From positions 9,723,001 through 9,787,000 of the forward strand of contig NZ_CP163439.1 of NCBI RefSeq assembly GCF_041052385.1: 64,000 nucleotides of DNA, given 5' to 3'. Below are positions 62,582 to 64,000 of the stretch, one piece after another; the first letter of the stretch is position 1; every line of letters starts with the position of its first letter. The stretch is from Streptomyces sp. R28 (GTDB lineage: Bacteria > Actinomycetota > Actinomycetes > Streptomycetales > Streptomycetaceae). Made by a program: the position numbers and the translations under genes. The notes under the pieces are model-generated. The model was not told where the DNA came from, ran no database searches, and worked only from the letters and a program-made list of their open reading frames with translations.

Positions 62582-63028
62582 TCAGCTCCAGCCGTACCGC
62601 TCGTGCAGCCGGTGGCGCACCAGGTTGAACCGCCCGCGGTCCAACGCGCACGCCTCCCGGCGCATGCCCTCCTCGTGCAGACGGAGGATGCGGTCCACGT
62701 CCACCCAGGAGTCGCGCCCTGACCGGTCCCAGGGCCCGCTGCCGATGGGCACCCACTCGCGGTCCCCGTCGTGGCGCTTGCTCGACAGCTGCACGGCGAG
62801 GAAGGTGCCGGCCGCCTCCCGGGCCACCACGAGCACCGGGCGGTCCTTGCCCCGCCCGTCGTTCTCCTCGAAGGGCACCCAGGTCCAGACGATCTCCCCG
62901 GGGTCGGGGTCGCCGTCATGGGCGGGGGAGTACTCGGTACGCACCTTGCCGACCTCGCGCGGTTCGGCTTCAGCGGTGGCGGTGGGGCCGTGCCGGCCCG
63001 GGACGTTCTCGTCGGTATACGTGCTCAC
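62582..63028 (-). CDS. PemK/MazF-family protein, no antitoxin partner
   Basis: 148 aa. After an acidic N-terminal extension of about 35 residues the PemK core runs from about 42 to 148: GEIVWTWVPFEENDGRGKDRPVLVVA, with the RNase-site block DRPVLVVAR, FLAVQLSSKRHDGDREWVPIG and the C-terminal FNLVRHRLHERYGWS. The usual small antitoxin gene is missing: 43 bp upstream is the flotillin gene stop. It may therefore act as a free-standing RNase or nucleic-acid-binding protein rather than a toxin. Confidence 0.85.
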   Translation of the reverse strand: MSTYTDENVPGRHGPTATAEAEPREVGKVRTEYSPAHDGDPDPGEIVWTWVPFEENDGRGKDRPVLVVAREAAGTFLAVQLSSKRHDGDREWVPIGSGPWDRSGRDSWVDVDRILRLHEEGMRREACALDRGRFNLVRHRLHERYGWS

Positions 63029-63071
63029 GGGGGCACCCTAGGGGCTGCCCCCGTGAGCTACGCGTGAAGGG

Positions 63072-64000
63072 TCACTTCTCGTCCATCGGCACCTTCTGGG
63101 CGAGCCCGCCCAGCGGCGAAGCCTCCTTCGGCGCCTGCCCGTTCTGGTTCATCGACGCGAGCAGCTGACGGGCCGGCCCGAATCCCGTGCCGCCCATGGT
63201 CAGCGCCTTGCCGAACACATCCGCCATGCCGTCGGCGCCGTTGAGCAGCACCATGTTGTCGACGTTGCCGAAGGCGGACGCCCCGGCCCTGACGATCTCC
63301 GGCCAGTTCTCGGCGAGTTGCTGGGCGACCACGGCCTCCTGGTTCTCGGCGAGGGCGGCGGCACGGGCCTTGATGGCCTCCGCCTCCGCGAGGCCCTGCG
63401 CCTTGGTCGCCTCGGCCTGCGCCAGCCCCCTGGCCTGGGCCGCGGCCGCTTCGGCCTCACCGGTGGCCCGGGTCGCGGCCGCCGTGGCCGCACCGCGCGT
63501 CCTGGTCGCCTCGGCCTCGGCACCCGCGGCCGTCTTGACCCGGGTCGCCTCGGCCGCGGCAACCAGTTCCGTCTCCTTCGCCTTGGCCTGCGCCGCCGAG
63601 ATCCGCGCGTCGCGCTCGGCCTCGGCCAGCGTGCGCTCCTCGTACGCCTGCGCGTCCGCGGGCTTGCGGACATCGGCCTGGAGCTGCTGCTCGCGCCGGT
63701 GCGCCTCCAGCTCGGCGACCCGCGTCTCCTGGACGACGACCTCCTGCCGTGCGGCCGCGTCGGCGATCGGACCGGCCTGCCGGGCCTTGGCGCCCGCCTT
63801 GTCGCGCTCGGCCTGGTAGCCGGCCTGGAGGATCTCGCTGTCCCGGGTCGCCTCGGCCAGCCGCGCGAACGACTGCTGCTCCGCCTCCGTCTGCGCGATG
63901 CGCGCGTCCCGCTGAACGGCCGCCGCGTGCGGCATGGCGAGGTTCTGTATGTACCCGGTCGGGTCCTCGATCTCGTGGTCCTCGACCGTCAACCCGCCCA
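63072..64000 (-). CDS. Flotillin-like SPFH protein (5' end outside window)
   Basis: At least 309 residues; the N-terminal membrane and SPFH parts are cut off by the window edge. Visible are the end of the SPFH domain (VEDHEIEDPTGYIQNLAMPHAAAVQRDARI), a long heptad coiled coil rich in Ala/Glu (EAEATRTRGAATAAATRATG, AQAEATKAQGLAEAEAIKARAAALAENQEA) and the C-terminal flotillin end ENWPEIVRAGASAFGNVDNMVLLNGADGM. Bacterial flotillins organise membrane microdomains. The PemK-like gene follows 43 bp downstream and may share the transcript. Confidence 0.88.
   Translation of the reverse strand, partial: GGLTVEDHEIEDPTGYIQNLAMPHAAAVQRDARIAQTEAEQQSFARLAEATRDSEILQAGYQAERDKAGAKARQAGPIADAAARQEVVVQETRVAELEAHRREQQLQADVRKPADAQAYEERTLAEAERDARISAAQAKAKETELVAAAEATRVKTAAGAEAEATRTRGAATAAATRATGEAEAAAAQARGLAQAEATKAQGLAEAEAIKARAAALAENQEAVVAQQLAENWPEIVRAGASAFGNVDNMVLLNGADGMADVFGKALTMGGTGFGPARQLLASMNQNGQAPKEASPLGGLAQKVPMDEK

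Overview
The window is chromosomal DNA of a high-GC actinomycete, almost certainly a Streptomyces. Evidence: strong GC bias at third codon positions, frequent GTG starts, ATGA/GTGA stop-start overlaps inside operons, a SpoIIE/PAS/GAF/HATPase phosphatase, DUF574 methyltransferase, RmdA-type GGDEF-EAL protein, lysX, an ergothioneine operon and a Zur-type L32/CobW locus. No rRNA, tRNA, CRISPR array or prophage was seen. About 57 protein genes were called, two of them cut by the window edges, plus one small gene remnant.

Layout. 0-11.3 kb: the 3' part of a GH38 alpha-mannosidase, a PGRP-type amidase, then a FadR/GntR regulator divergent from an eight-gene sugar operon: ABC importer (binding protein, ATPase, permease), fuconate-type dehydratase, SDR, aldo-keto reductase, mutarotase and lactonase. 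Together these take up an L-fucose-like 6-deoxysugar and oxidise it by the non-phosphorylative route. 11.4-17.5 kb: a Gly/Val repeat protein, a lipase-maturation-factor membrane protein, a Pro-rich lipoprotein and the PAS-GAF-SpoIIE-HATPase phosphatase. 17.5-22.5 kb: Fpg/Nei glycosylase; ECF sigma factor, unknown protein and zinc anti-sigma factor in one array; CapA-like lipoprotein; hydrolase remnant; universal stress protein. 22.6-30.7 kb: lysX, a NodB deacetylase, then a surface cluster (class F sortase, two related Ig-like membrane-anchored proteins, a DUF4239 protein and a Thr-Pro stalk protein with an apparent frameshift).

31-45.5 kb: SCO0930-type lipoprotein, DUF574 methyltransferase overlapping rmdA, Ser/Thr kinase, LysR regulator divergent from sdhCAB, an olsB/olsA-like ornithine-lipid pair and a UvrA paralogue. 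From memory this order resembles the SCO0920-SCO0930 part of S. coelicolor. 45.6-55.4 kb: beta-propeller phytase, LLM monooxygenase plus FAD oxidoreductase, LuxR regulator, CobW GTPase with cysteine-free L32 behind a Zur-like box, a 2Fe-2S protein, and DUF485 plus ActP-type symporter. 55.7-64 kb: a pectate-lyase-like beta-helix protein, HAD protein, dodecin, the egtABCD ergothioneine operon, an orphan MazF/PemK-like protein and a flotillin.

The most unusual sequence-level points are a 111-bp in-frame palindromic insertion in the fucose ABC ATPase, a 176-bp MITE-like element bounded by TA in front of the LuxR gene, the paralogous Ig-like pair next to the class F sortase, and the broken reading frame of the Thr-Pro stalk protein. 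All functions are inferred by reading the sequence; no database search was run.
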